A stretch of 64,000 bases of DNA from the IMG/VR virus record IMGVR_UViG_3300021090_000723, positions 1-64,000 of that record; one strand, given 5' to 3'. The translations under genes were made by a program, and so were the position numbers. The stretch is from a virus. Of the stretch, positions 1 to 8,260 are shown in pieces (position 1 is the first letter of the stretch; each line of letters opens with the position of its first letter). Under the pieces are notes generated by a model, which was not told the DNA's origin, made no database searches, and saw only the letters and a program-made list of their open reading frames with translations.

Positions 1-3
1 CGG

Positions 4-195
4 TCACTCGCAACAGGGCCCGTAGGTTTTGCCGAGGTCGGTGACGCGCCATCCGGCTCGGGTCGCGGCCGAGCGCTGCGCGATGTAGCCGTCCTGGTCG
101 AATACCTGAACTTCGCGGCAGGTCTCACAGGTCATCCTTAGGAACGTCGGGCGAGGGCACGGGCCGGTGTCGGCGCCGCCGATCTCAATTCCCAC
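4..195 (-). CDS. small cysteine-rich protein, probable zinc finger
   Basis: A protein of 63 aa from the GTG at 195, overlapping the end of the upstream gene by 11 bp. It has a CETC pair (residues 23-26), a lone Cys at 13 and a C-terminal CC, so metal binding is plausible. An internal ATG at 135 (Met21, directly before CETC) is an alternative start and would give about 43 aa. A GTG at 7-5 overlaps its stop and may begin the next gene of the array, cut off by the window edge. Function unknown. Confidence 0.6.
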   Translation of the reverse strand: MGIEIGGADTGPCPRPTFLRMTCETCREVQVFDQDGYIAQRSAATRAGWRVTDLGKTYGPCCE

Positions 196-349
196 GGCGA
201 TACCAGCTGGTGTGGCGCTGAAGTTGGCGCATCAGTTCGCGCGGCGAGAGTGTGCGAGGCTCAACCGGTGCCGTCGCATTGAAGACGATCGCGCACATCG
301 CCGTGTCGCAGGCGTACTCGCATTGGCGGTTTGTCCTGGGACAGGTCAC
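185..349 (-). CDS. 54-aa cysteine-rich small protein
   Basis: Read from the GTG at 349, which overlaps the preceding stop by 4 bp (GTGA), to TGA at 185-187. The N-terminal third holds four cysteines (C3, C10, C14, C19) in a compact CPRT-x2-QC-x3-C-x4-C pattern, followed by a basic helix ending in RRGN. It fills the only gap between two coupled genes, which supports it. Function unknown; a small zinc-binding module is the simplest reading. Confidence 0.6.
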   Translation of the reverse strand: MTCPRTNRQCEYACDTAMCAIVFNATAPVEPRTLSPRELMRQLQRHTSWYRRGN

Positions 350-537
350 TCGGGCGGCTTCTCGGCGGCGCTGTTGAAGGAATCCACGATCATCTGCTCA
401 ACGATGGGCCTGGACCACATCCGGATGCACGAGACGTCGCAGAACCAGAACGTATGGCCCGGGTCGTCTGGCGAGGCGAGAACCCAGCCTTCGCGCTCAC
501 CCTTTGGCCGTGTGCAGCCGTCGCAGCGGTCCATCAC
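346..537 (-). CDS. small CxxC/CxxxC zinc-finger-like protein
   Basis: 63 aa, coupled by 4-bp overlaps to both neighbours. CDGC near the N-terminus and FCDVSC at about residues 32-37 could make a four-Cys zinc site around a WVLASPDD segment. No known family recognised. The charged C-terminus (NSAAEKPPE) looks disordered. Confidence 0.65.
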   Translation of the reverse strand: MMDRCDGCTRPKGEREGWVLASPDDPGHTFWFCDVSCIRMWSRPIVEQMIVDSFNSAAEKPPE

Positions 538-914
538 TCGGGCTCCTTCGTTTCCGGGGGCAAGGGCTCCATCGGGCGCAGGACCACGGCGCTGTTGACG
601 ATCTGCACCTTGGCGCAGTCCAGCAGCAGGTTGTTGACGCCCGCGCGGCCGGTCGAGGCGAACATCATCAGCCTGCCCTGCCGATCAGCCGCGAGAACCA
701 AGACCTCCTGAAGATCGAACGCCATCGCGCCTTCGAGGACTTGCTGGGCCGGGAGGTCGGCCTTCGTCTCCTGCCGCAGCTTGAGCACGTTGCGCCGTGA
801 TTCCAGCACGCCGTCGAGCCAGCCCTGGACGTACATGAACGCCTGCTTGTCGTAGCCCTCGGCGTCGTTCTTGGCCGCGCCCCAGGCGTCGTGAAACAGC
901 TGTTTGATGCTCAT
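534..914 (-). CDS. hypothetical protein (126 aa)
   Basis: The start is taken at ATG 914 (MSIKQLFHDAW), which overlaps the upstream stop by 4 bp; the longer open frame upstream is only a shadow of the next gene. The first half looks helical and charged. The second half (LVLAADRQGRLMMFASTGR) looks like beta strands. It ends in a PPETKEPE tail. No family recognised. Confidence 0.65.
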   Translation of the reverse strand: MSIKQLFHDAWGAAKNDAEGYDKQAFMYVQGWLDGVLESRRNVLKLRQETKADLPAQQVLEGAMAFDLQEVLVLAADRQGRLMMFASTGRAGVNNLLLDCAKVQIVNSAVVLRPMEPLPPETKEPE

Positions 915-1291
915 GACATGGCTCCTGGCGGTGGCGGCTTGGTCTGGGTGAACATGCCCGCTTTCTCGGCGGCATTGACCATTTGCGGCGTCAGATCGGC
1001 CCCGACCTCCTTGGCCAGGCGGATGCCGATCTCCCACCAGCGCGTGCCGCCATAGCCGACGGCCACGTTGTGGTCGTGCGGTCGTGCGCGCTCGGTCGGC
1101 GGATGGGTGCTCACCCTGATGGTCTTCTCCTTGGGCTCGGGCCCGCGCCAGAGGGCGCCGACTGACCTGCGGACCATGAGGTAGATCGTGCCGTGCTGCG
1201 TCTCCTTGCCGTGCCACCGCACCTCGTAGCCCACCTGTTGCAGCTGCCACGTGAGCTTGTTGGCGATCTTGAGGAGGTGCGGGACGCTCAC
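911..1291 (-). CDS. hypothetical protein (126 aa)
   Basis: Starts MSVPHLLKIANKL at 1291 and overlaps both neighbours by 4 bp. The middle carries a basic segment (KEKTIRVSTHPPTERARPHDH) and a GYGGTRWWEIGIRLAKEVG motif; the tail is proline-rich. No catalytic motif is evident and no family recognised. Confidence 0.65.
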   Translation of the reverse strand: MSVPHLLKIANKLTWQLQQVGYEVRWHGKETQHGTIYLMVRRSVGALWRGPEPKEKTIRVSTHPPTERARPHDHNVAVGYGGTRWWEIGIRLAKEVGADLTPQMVNAAEKAGMFTQTKPPPPGAMS

Positions 1292-1671
1292 TTCGGCAGG
1301 CCCAGGATCTCGTTCAGTTCCTCGTCCGTGATCTCCTCGGGCTCGGGCGCCACTTCATCGGCGCTGGTCAGCGTCAACGTGGTGTCCGCCGAGGACGTCG
1401 CCAGGGATGCGTCGACCGTGACGTAGCCGAAGACGTCAGCGTCACCGTCGATGAATCCCACCTCCCACGTGGGCTCGGGCTGCTTGACCTCGATCAGGAA
1501 GTGCCCGCCCTTCAGGCCGTGATACGCGGGGTCCCAGAAGAAGTCGCCGTTGCGCGGGTTGGCCACATTAGCGACCACGACCTGGTGCGAGCCGTCCGGC
1601 ATCACCTGCGTGATCGTGATCGTCACCGGCCGGTCGTAGTCGAAATCGAAACCACCTATCGAGATTTTCAT
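1288..1671 (-). CDS. hypothetical acidic protein, possible structural or accessory role
   Basis: 127 aa beginning MKISIGGFDFDYDRPV. The composition suggests a beta-rich fold (TITITQV, HFLIEVKQ, TTLTLTSADEV), then an acidic helix (PEPEEITDEELNEILGL). It lies just downstream of terL, where phages often keep portal or head genes, but nothing in it identifies such a role. Confidence 0.6.
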   Translation of the reverse strand: MKISIGGFDFDYDRPVTITITQVMPDGSHQVVVANVANPRNGDFFWDPAYHGLKGGHFLIEVKQPEPTWEVGFIDGDADVFGYVTVDASLATSSADTTLTLTSADEVAPEPEEITDEELNEILGLPK

Positions 1672-1674
1672 CGT

Positions 1675-4323
1675 TCAACTCCCGTATGGGCTCGCCTTTC
1701 CGTGCTTCTCGCGCTCGGCGATCGCGGTGGCCTCGCGCATCTTCTGCTCTTCGAGTTCGTCGGCATCCGGATACAACCGGCCGAGCGGCAACGCGGTGAA
1801 TGTACCAGTTGCCTGGAGGTAGAGCATCGCCTGCGTGATGGCATCCACAGCATCATCGAATTCGATAGAGCCTTCGCCTGCAAAGGTCGTCATCTGCTCC
1901 ACCAGGGGCTCGCACCAATCGCGGAAGTGGCCCTTGCGGTGGGCGAGGCCCGACTCCGGCAGGAAGAGCATGCCCTGCTTGACCAGGGGCGAGGCCACGT
2001 GCGCGCGCATGGTCTTGGACTGGCCGTGCGGCTCGAAGGGCCAGGACGGAACGCCGAAGCGCTGGAGGGTCTGGCGCAGACTGATGCCGCTCGCCTTGTT
2101 CTCGATCAGCACGAGGTTGGGGAAGCGGCCCTGGTACTTCTTGCGGTAGGTGTCGCGCGTCTTCTCGAGTAGCTCGGGGAAGCCTAGGCGCTCCATCCAG
2201 AAGTCGCAGACCAGCGCCGCATACTTGGACCGCACGCCCATCTTCATCAGTTCGCCGGCGGTGAAGCACTGCTTGGTGTTGAAGACGCCGAGCACGATGC
2301 AGCACGAATAGTCGACCTTGCCCGTCCTGTTGTCGCGCGCCTCCTCCTCCATGGCGGTGTCCATGGTGAGCATGACCATCGAGAACTGGGGGAACGGCTT
2401 GCCCGCTGGCCACAGGCGCAGCCAGGACTTCTTGTAGATGCCGAAGTCCTCGCTATCGATGTCCTCGCCCAGGATCTCGATCTTGCCCAGCTGCGTGCCC
2501 GAGAGCGTCATCACCTCGGACAGGAAGCCGGGGCTGAGGTTCGCCAGGTTCTCGTAGGTGGTGCCGGTGACCACGATGCAGTCCGGGCGCTTGTAGAGGT
2601 TCTTCAGGTACGGGATCGGGCGTGGCGTGGTGCCGAAGACCGCCCTCGATGGCGTGCCGTCTTTGTACGGCAGGCGGACGCCGAGCATCATGTTCGAGTG
2701 CACGAATTCGAGGTTGCCCGCCGGGCGGTCCCACTCGCGGAGTTCGTCCCCGATTCCGGCGTGGCACTGCGGGCCACGGAGGCGCCCGCCCTGGTCCTTG
2801 GCGCCGAAGCCGCGGATCAGGCTCCCGTTCTTGAGCAATAGCTCGTGGTGGGTGCTGTCGTAGGCGTGCTCCCACGATTCCTTGTACAGCAGGCCAGCGG
2901 GGATGACGGATCGGAAGCCTGCGGGCCCGAGGAAGAGCGTTCCGCGCACGTCGTTCAAGGTGGGCGCGACCGCGTGCCCGATCAGGTTGGGTAGCCGCGC
3001 CATTTCGTGGCCCAGCCATTGGCACTCGGCCTCGGTGTTGTGGGTTGGGACCATCCCCATGCCAGCCAGGTACAGCTTCGATGGACTATCGACCGTGATG
3101 CATCGCACAGGCACGCTATCGATCGGGGTCACATCCGTGATGTAGCGATGGGTCTGGCGCCGCCATTGAGACCGTTTAGCCAGCTGCCGCTTTGCTTTGC
3201 GCTCAAGCCTGAAGACGGGGAAGTAGGCGGTGAAATGGATGCGCCACTTGTAGCCGCAATCCCTGCCCCGCAGCCTGGACCGGCCAGCCGTCGTGGTCGG
3301 CTTCAGCCCCAACGACCGCAGCAATTCTACAGTATGGGCCGCGAGCATTGGGTTGGTAGTTGTGAACTCGCACGTCCCGTTCTCTGCGTGCGCGTGGCCA
3401 TCCGTGTCCATCAGGCCTTGGAGCAACGCTATGCGCTGCGCGGCACTCGCCCGCAGATAATCCTGAGGGATGTGCTTGTCATCGTAGACCCCCGCTGCGC
3501 GCAGCATTTTCGTGATGGTTTCGTTACGCTCGGCCGCAAGCCTAATTCTGATGTCGAAGCATGTCCGTTGCTTGATGGTCGAGGGCCAGAAGCCAGCGAG
3601 GCGCAATTCACGTTCAAAGTGTTCAACATCCCTGGCGCCGCAGTGAAGCGTGCCGATGTCGCTATTCCCATCCCCAAGCCAAGCCCCCAGAACGTAAGGA
3701 TCGAGCGGCAAATCTTTCGCGGGCAAGCAGAGCGCCTCGGTACAGGCGATCGAATGGTTGGTTTCTTGCTTTCTTCCGACCGTTAGGGTGTCAGCGATCT
3801 GCTTGGTCGTGCGGACTTCAGCGTGGCGCCGCGGCCGGACAGCACGGCCTTGGGACTTCCGGGCCCATTTATCCCAGGTGAGCCATCCATGATCCTCGTC
3901 GGCGACTATTTCGGCGCCATCACTGAATTGCACGAGAAAGCACGGCCGATTGATCTGCACTGGCCATGCTTCGAGTACGGTGCTTATAGCGCCAGCTTCG
4001 TCGAAGACGCGATCGCCGCGCTTGAGCGCACCCATCGTGGTCCAGCCAGACGGTGTTGGGATTGGCGTTTCGAGGCAAAGCGCCTTTCCAAAACCCCTTC
4101 CGCTCTTCCAGATCAGCAGGCGCCAATCGCGCTGATCGGTGGGGACTTGCTTGCCGGCGCGCTTGCCAGCACATGCGCGCTGCGTCCAGAGTTCACTCCA
4201 GTCGATGACCGTTTTGAGATCGGCGTCCGATGCGATGCCCTGGACGCCGGCAGCGTCCATCTTGCTCGTGTAACGGCGCTGATCCTCTGCATCGCCAAGC
4301 GCGGATAGATCAATATCGATCAT
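1675..4323 (-). CDS. terL: terminase large subunit with in-frame intein
   Basis: The DNA-packaging motor ATPase and headful nuclease, made as an 882-aa precursor. The intein occupies residues 81-429, so the spliced product is about 533 aa, normal for TerL. Joining the exteins restores the Walker A loop GRGFGK|TEAE. Further TerL motifs follow: the Walker B-like CHAGIGDEL, the coupling motif GTTPRP, and three nuclease acid motifs (VMLTMDTA, LVLIENKASG, FDDAVDA). The ATG at 4323 is 20 bp downstream of the preceding gene. The small subunit lies 4 kb upstream, separated by many small genes, which is unusual because terS and terL are commonly adjacent. Without splicing, the ATPase could not be active. 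Confidence 0.95.
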   Translation of the reverse strand: MIDIDLSALGDAEDQRRYTSKMDAAGVQGIASDADLKTVIDWSELWTQRACAGKRAGKQVPTDQRDWRLLIWKSGRGFGKALCLETPIPTPSGWTTMGALKRGDRVFDEAGAISTVLEAWPVQINRPCFLVQFSDGAEIVADEDHGWLTWDKWARKSQGRAVRPRRHAEVRTTKQIADTLTVGRKQETNHSIACTEALCLPAKDLPLDPYVLGAWLGDGNSDIGTLHCGARDVEHFERELRLAGFWPSTIKQRTCFDIRIRLAAERNETITKMLRAAGVYDDKHIPQDYLRASAAQRIALLQGLMDTDGHAHAENGTCEFTTTNPMLAAHTVELLRSLGLKPTTTAGRSRLRGRDCGYKWRIHFTAYFPVFRLERKAKRQLAKRSQWRRQTHRYITDVTPIDSVPVRCITVDSPSKLYLAGMGMVPTHNTEAECQWLGHEMARLPNLIGHAVAPTLNDVRGTLFLGPAGFRSVIPAGLLYKESWEHAYDSTHHELLLKNGSLIRGFGAKDQGGRLRGPQCHAGIGDELREWDRPAGNLEFVHSNMMLGVRLPYKDGTPSRAVFGTTPRPIPYLKNLYKRPDCIVVTGTTYENLANLSPGFLSEVMTLSGTQLGKIEILGEDIDSEDFGIYKKSWLRLWPAGKPFPQFSMVMLTMDTAMEEEARDNRTGKVDYSCCIVLGVFNTKQCFTAGELMKMGVRSKYAALVCDFWMERLGFPELLEKTRDTYRKKYQGRFPNLVLIENKASGISLRQTLQRFGVPSWPFEPHGQSKTMRAHVASPLVKQGMLFLPESGLAHRKGHFRDWCEPLVEQMTTFAGEGSIEFDDAVDAITQAMLYLQATGTFTALPLGRLYPDADELEEQKMREATAIAEREKHGKASPYGS
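3037..4083 (-). other. class-3-type intein with LAGLIDADG homing endonuclease, inside terL
   Basis: A 349-aa insertion in the Walker A loop of TerL, between Lys80 and Thr430 of the precursor. It begins with Ala (ALCLETPIPTPSGW) rather than Cys or Ser, and ends MVPTHN followed by extein Thr. The WCT triad that defines class 3 inteins is visible: Trp in DHGWLTW (intein residue 67), Cys in PVRCITVD (328) and Thr in PTHN (347). A two-motif endonuclease lies between: LGAWLGDGN (about 132-140) and LLQGLMDTDG (220-229), both retaining Asp. Splicing and homing thus appear intact. Boundaries are exact if splicing restores GKT. Confidence 0.9.
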
Positions 4324-4343
4324 CGAGGATCAGGCGCACCGCT

Positions 4344-5996
4344 TCAACTCCGGGAGACGCCCGCTCCGATGCGAGCCCGATCAGCCCGGTAAGCCATACA
4401 GTTCGAGCAGTTGCAGCAGCCGACTGGATCGGGCTTGGGGAGCTTGGCGTACATGGGCCCCTTCGGACCGTTCACGAGCGCCGCACCGGGCCCGCCGTGA
4501 CCGGCCTCGATCACTGCACCAGGCCCGCCGAGGTAGACGTCTGGGTGCGCGTGGCGGTCCTCCTGCGCCGCCTTCAGTTCATCGAGGTACGCCATGCTGG
4601 GCGGCGCCATGCCCCCGATATCGCCCATCATGTGCGAGTCGACCAGCCGCTGCATGGCGTCCTTGATGATGGCCTCATACTGCGGCGACCACACTTCGAA
4701 CACATCACCAGGCTCAGCGCCCGCCAGGTCGACCTCGACCTTGATCCCGAGCAGGTTCATCAGACCCTTGGGCGCAGTACGGACAGCCACCCTGTCGCGC
4801 TTGATCTGCGCCATGGCCGTCATGAGCGCCTCCTCGGTCAGGTTGCCCTGCCCAGGCGCGACCGTGTTGGTGAAGAGGAGCGGAGGGTGCGCCGCGTTCA
4901 CGATCGCATCGAGGACCGCACGCTGCTTGGCATCGAGCGCAGCCTGGCCGCAGGCCTCCGCGATCAGCTGCTTGGTGCTCTTGCCGGAGAGCATCGCTCC
5001 AACAGCGTCGATCTGGTCGTCGAACGCCTGGTTCAGGAGGCGCGCGGCTGTGATCTCTTGCTGCTCCCGGTAGGCTTTGCGGGCGGCTTCCATCGCTTTC
5101 AGTTTGGCCTGGCGCTCTTGCTCGATGATGGCTGGGTGCACGCTCGTGTTCAGCGCCACGCCGTCGCCCATCACCGCCTGCGCAGCGGCGGTCTTGCCCA
5201 TGTTGCGCCCGCCCAGGAACACCGCCTTGCCAGGCTTCCTCTGGGGCATGAAGCGATGGCCGTCGCGCGGGTTCGTCAGGTCGGTGTAGGTCGACCAGCC
5301 GCACTCCAGGCACCGGCCCTTGTGGATGCGCGGCTCGCCATCGCCGCGGTAGACGCCCCAGCGGGTGCGGGAGAGCGAGACGAAGCCCAGCTTGCCGCAC
5401 TGGATGCAGAGTTCGTCGCCCACCCGGCCATTGCAGACGCGCCGGTCAAGCTCCGCGATGTCCGTGTAGCTCAGCCCGCAGCGTTTGCAGCTGTCGGTCA
5501 AGCCGTCGTACTCGTGCCCGGCGCGGATGAGCCAGCCGTCCATCGTGAAATGGCGGCTCCCGCGCGACCGCGCTTGCGGGTCCTTCGCGTAGTCCTCGGC
5601 CCACTCGCGGTATTTCGCCTTGTCCTCGTCCGAGTCCGACAGCATCGGGTGGTGGTAGAGCGTGTTTGTCGGCGCCCGCCCATCGAGCACGGCCATTCGG
5701 TTGCGCAGATCCGCATAGGCGAAAACCGCCGGCTGATGGCTCGGTGGGGTGTGGTCGAGATTGATCTCGATCTCTTCGAGCGCGTCCTCGCTCAGGTCGC
5801 GGTCATCTTCGAGCACGTACACGCACGAGGCGAGCTCCTCGAAGTCGTAGACCATGGCGGTTGGCAGATAGTCGGGCATGTCCGCCAAGGCCTCGGCCCG
5901 CACGGTCGGCATCGCCATGTCCCGCTCGATCTCGCGTTGGATCATGCGCATGCGCGCGTTGATGTCCTGGAATTCGTAGATGGCTGCGGTGGTCAA
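4344..5996 (-). CDS. large hypothetical protein with P-loop-like motif and cysteine clusters
   Basis: 550 aa. In order: an acidic N-terminal region; a cluster of CxxC pairs (CKRC, CIQC, CLEC) at about residues 169-238 that could form one or two zinc ribbons; a GGRNMGKTAAA segment (about 262-272) resembling a Walker A loop; a helical region; and a glycine/proline-rich tail ending in GCCNCSNC. I found no clear Walker B. It lies directly upstream of terL in the same transcription unit, so a packaging or head-associated role is conceivable, but I cannot name a family. Confidence 0.75.
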   Translation of the reverse strand: MTTAAIYEFQDINARMRMIQREIERDMAMPTVRAEALADMPDYLPTAMVYDFEELASCVYVLEDDRDLSEDALEEIEINLDHTPPSHQPAVFAYADLRNRMAVLDGRAPTNTLYHHPMLSDSDEDKAKYREWAEDYAKDPQARSRGSRHFTMDGWLIRAGHEYDGLTDSCKRCGLSYTDIAELDRRVCNGRVGDELCIQCGKLGFVSLSRTRWGVYRGDGEPRIHKGRCLECGWSTYTDLTNPRDGHRFMPQRKPGKAVFLGGRNMGKTAAAQAVMGDGVALNTSVHPAIIEQERQAKLKAMEAARKAYREQQEITAARLLNQAFDDQIDAVGAMLSGKSTKQLIAEACGQAALDAKQRAVLDAIVNAAHPPLLFTNTVAPGQGNLTEEALMTAMAQIKRDRVAVRTAPKGLMNLLGIKVEVDLAGAEPGDVFEVWSPQYEAIIKDAMQRLVDSHMMGDIGGMAPPSMAYLDELKAAQEDRHAHPDVYLGGPGAVIEAGHGGPGAALVNGPKGPMYAKLPKPDPVGCCNCSNCMAYRADRARIGAGVSRS

Positions 5997-6340
5997 CGGC
6001 GTGCCCTCCTGCGGTCTTCGGCTTGCGGTGCCGTCGGATGATACAGGAACTTGCCCGTGCGTTCACGCTCGTCCGGCCGAGTGTTCCCAACATTCTTGCG
6101 GCCGTGGAAATCGTTGCGGCGCTCACCCCTCGACGGGAAGCTGTTGCCCTTGATCCTCCGGCGCTCGCGGCGCTGGAGCGGTGGACCCTTCGGGTGCGTC
6201 TGCTTTGCGCGGCGCTCGGCCTCGATCGTGATGTAGCCCGGCGCGCCAGCGAAGCGCGTGTCGATCATTTCGCGGATATCGGCCATGTTGTGGCCCTCGC
6301 GGGCCATGCGCCAGGCGTGCATCACGACGTTGTTCGCCAT
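5993..6340 (-). CDS. basic hypothetical protein (115 aa)
   Basis: The start is set at ATG 6340 (MANNVVMHAW), which has a good GGAGGAAA site and shares one base with the upstream stop. The C-terminal two thirds is strongly basic (runs such as RRERRRIKG, RRRARR), so nucleic-acid binding is likely. The first 30 residues look like a helical pair. No family recognised. Confidence 0.65.
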   Translation of the reverse strand: MANNVVMHAWRMAREGHNMADIREMIDTRFAGAPGYITIEAERRAKQTHPKGPPLQRRERRRIKGNSFPSRGERRNDFHGRKNVGNTRPDERERTGKFLYHPTAPQAEDRRRARR

Positions 6341-6540
6341 CAGGTTTCCTCCCTCTTGAAGATGCACTCGCAAGCGGCCGAGCCCCCGAGCCCGTCGTTT
6401 GGATCGACAATCTGGCGCTGGGCCACCAGTTCCCAGCCCATCGAGCCGTACTGGTTCAGGGTGTCCTGAAGCGACGAATAGCGCGAAAGGGTGGGCACGA
6501 CCACCGGCAGGACCAGGTATGTCCAGTGCTTGCCGCTCAC
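6340..6540 (-). CDS. DUF4177-like small protein
   Basis: 66 aa from the GTG at 6540, overlapping the upstream stop by 4 bp. The pattern YLVLPVV, then LNQYGSMGWELVA, then a terminal IFKRE matches DUF4177-type proteins, which are small, widespread in bacteria and phages, and of unknown function. The longer open frame upstream is a shadow of the next gene. Confidence 0.7.
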   Translation of the reverse strand: MSGKHWTYLVLPVVVPTLSRYSSLQDTLNQYGSMGWELVAQRQIVDPNDGLGGSAACECIFKREET

Positions 6541-6932
6541 GCCTTCGCCTTCAGGTGCTTGATGAGCGCGGCCTTGGTCATCGTGTGGCAGCGGATGCGC
6601 AGGCGAGGCGGGTCGTAGACGATCGTCGGGTATTTGCGCCAAACGACCACGTCATCGCCCTTGGTGCGCTGGCCCTCGAACCACTTCAGCGCGATAGCGC
6701 AGGCCTTGGCCAGGTCCAAGCGGGGCGGTGGCGGCTGGCCATCGGGGCTCGGGACGCCATCGATCAGCAGCAGGTACACGGTCTTGTCGAACTGCGAGTA
6801 GGCGCCGGGGAAGCCCAGGATCTGCGTCGGGAAGAGCGCGCGTATGTCGTTGTCGAGCATGGCGATCAGCGCCCCGGGCTCGATCTTCGGCGGGGGCGTG
6901 GGCTTGGGCTTCTTCTTGCGGACGGTGGTCAT
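6537..6932 (-). CDS. hypothetical protein (131 aa)
   Basis: The start ATG at 6932 (MTTVRKKKPKPTPPP) overlaps the upstream stop by 4 bp. The N-terminus is a Lys/Pro tail. The rest looks like an alpha/beta domain with VYLLLIDGV and a conserved-looking DDVVVWRKYPTIVYDPP strand region. Function unknown. Confidence 0.65.
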   Translation of the reverse strand: MTTVRKKKPKPTPPPKIEPGALIAMLDNDIRALFPTQILGFPGAYSQFDKTVYLLLIDGVPSPDGQPPPPRLDLAKACAIALKWFEGQRTKGDDVVVWRKYPTIVYDPPRLRIRCHTMTKAALIKHLKAKA

Positions 6933-7279
6933 GACTTGCCCCTCGGCACGGTGGCCTGGTCCGGCTCTTCGCCTTGGCCGCGGCCGCCGGCAGCGCGCAA
7001 GCCCTTCAGGTCCATGGCAGGCCCGGCGCGCTCGCCGCTCCCGAAGATCGGTATCTTGGCGGTCGCCATCGGGTGCTCGAAGCAATAGTGCTGCGGGAGC
7101 ACGACAGGGAAGATGGTCTGGAAGAGCGGGCGTTGCACGTTCGTGAGGCGGTCCCGCTCAGCGCCCACGATCACGGTGACGGGCGGGTGCGCTCGGCACT
7201 GGCCGCCGTTCTCCGGCTTGGTGGGCTGGTCTGGGTGGAACTTGTCGCACGTGGTGCAGTCGAAGTCTGGTCGAGCCAT
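6929..7279 (-). CDS. zinc-ribbon-like protein (CxxC..CRxxPP..CxEH type)
   Basis: 116 aa. The layout CTTC, then GGQCRAHPP, then YCFEH is that of a small phage protein family with one Cys3His or Cys4 zinc site. The plus-strand protein at 44931 has the same layout. The start ATG at 7279 follows a run of seven C and has only a weak, distant AGGG upstream. Its first gap upstream (7280-7336) contains no gene. The basic C-terminal tail is probably disordered. Confidence 0.7.
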   Translation of the reverse strand: MARPDFDCTTCDKFHPDQPTKPENGGQCRAHPPVTVIVGAERDRLTNVQRPLFQTIFPVVLPQHYCFEHPMATAKIPIFGSGERAGPAMDLKGLRAAGGRGQGEEPDQATVPRGKS

Positions 7280-7336
7280 GCGGGGGGGCGCCCTGTTTGC
7301 TTCGCAGGAACACCCTTAAACTGATTCGCGCGTCAG

Positions 7337-7717
7337 CTACGAGCGCGGGGCTGGCTTTTCGTCATCGTCTCGGGCGGCCATCAGTTCGCGGAAGGCCCTC
7401 ACGTCATCGGTCCGCACGTCCATGCCCTTGGCGGTGATCGACCAGACCAGGCGCTTGCTCCCTCGGGGCCCATCGATCATGCGGTACTCGATCAGGCCCG
7501 CATCGCGGAGCGTGTCCCAGTCCTCCGGCCAGCCCCACTCGCACTCGGCCTTGCCGATCGACAGGCCGCTCTCGTGGACGAAGCCTTCCGACTTCGCGCC
7601 GTTGAACAGCCCGGCAAAGCAGCCCCTGACGCGCACCGATTGCTTGGCGATCTCGTTGGCAGGACGAGCGGCCATGCTGTCGCGCACGGCCTGCTCCAAT
7701 GGTCCTGGCTCGCTCAT
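7337..7717 (-). CDS. hypothetical protein, winged-helix-like (126 aa)
   Basis: The start ATG at 7717 (MSEPGPLEQAVRD) overlaps the upstream stop. The C-terminal half reads like the third helix and wing of a winged helix (WDTLRDAGLIEYRMIDGPRGSKRLVWSITAKG, described in parts), so DNA binding is possible. The terminator TAG is at 7337-7339, followed by a 57-bp gap before the next gene. Confidence 0.65.
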   Translation of the reverse strand: MSEPGPLEQAVRDSMAARPANEIAKQSVRVRGCFAGLFNGAKSEGFVHESGLSIGKAECEWGWPEDWDTLRDAGLIEYRMIDGPRGSKRLVWSITAKGMDVRTDDVRAFRELMAARDDDEKPAPRS

Positions 7718-7932
7718 CGCTTGGTGACCTCGATGTTGACGGTGGTGCAGATGGAATCGCCCTGATGCTTGGCCCACAGCTGCTCGATCGCGTTGTCCGT
7801 CACGCCGGCGAGCGTCAGCAGGTTCTTCTCCGCGATCAGCCAGTTCACGATGGCCCCACGCCTGGTGTCGCACACGGTGTTGACCAGGATATCCCCGTAC
7901 TCGACCACGGCCCAGCCGGTCTTGGGGCTCAT
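7714..7932 (-). CDS. hypothetical protein (72 aa)
   Basis: The start ATG at 7932 (MSPKTGWAVVEYGD) shares one base with the upstream stop; an upstream in-frame GTG exists but would overlap the next gene by 78 bp. The sequence has a strand-rich start, then a helix (GVTDNAIEQLWAKH). No family recognised. Confidence 0.6.
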   Translation of the reverse strand: MSPKTGWAVVEYGDILVNTVCDTRRGAIVNWLIAEKNLLTLAGVTDNAIEQLWAKHQGDSICTTVNIEVTKR

Positions 7933-8048
7933 CAGCCCATCCTCGAATAGCGCCACCACAGGGCCCAATCCCTCACGGTCCACCGGCGTTGGCAGTAGGC
8001 GCAGCCGCACAGGCGCTTCGGCGTCAGGCGCAGACGATGATCGGTCAT
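7932..8048 (-). CDS. 38-aa basic CxYC microprotein
   Basis: The ATG at 8048 overlaps the upstream stop by 4 bp. The protein is basic and tryptophan-rich, with CGCAYC in the middle (MTDHRLRL to WRYSRMG). Its place in the overlap chain is the main support; function unknown. Confidence 0.5.
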   Translation of the reverse strand: MTDHRLRLTPKRLCGCAYCQRRWTVRDWALWWRYSRMG

Positions 8049-8260
8049 ACCAGGTCTCCCAATGGAACGTGCTCGACGTAGGCGCCCTTGGAGCGCCAGA
8101 CCGCCTTGCAGCTGTTGCATGTCAGCGCGGAATAGTCGCTCGGCGTTTGGTGGCCGCCGCTGAACTTTGAGTGGTTGCAGCGGTATTGCCACACGATCCA
8201 GCGCCGTTGCTCAAGCGGCTTCTTGCTCTCCGGACACCGGCAATAGCCCCCGCTGCTCAT
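8045..8260 (-). CDS. small zinc-finger-like protein (71 aa)
   Basis: Two Cys pairs (YCRC at residues 7-9 and CNSC near 48-51) plus C28 and histidines suggest a zinc site. It starts MSSGGYCRCPESKK at 8260 with a 4-bp overlap to the upstream gene. No family recognised. Confidence 0.65.
   Translation of the reverse strand: MSSGGYCRCPESKKPLEQRRWIVWQYRCNHSKFSGGHQTPSDYSALTCNSCKAVWRSKGAYVEHVPLGDLV

Noticed and set aside
4230-6041. 603-codon plus-strand frame opposite the P-loop/Cys-cluster gene
   Set aside because: Antisense shadow; the minus-strand frame has motif-bearing sequence and fits the overlap chain.
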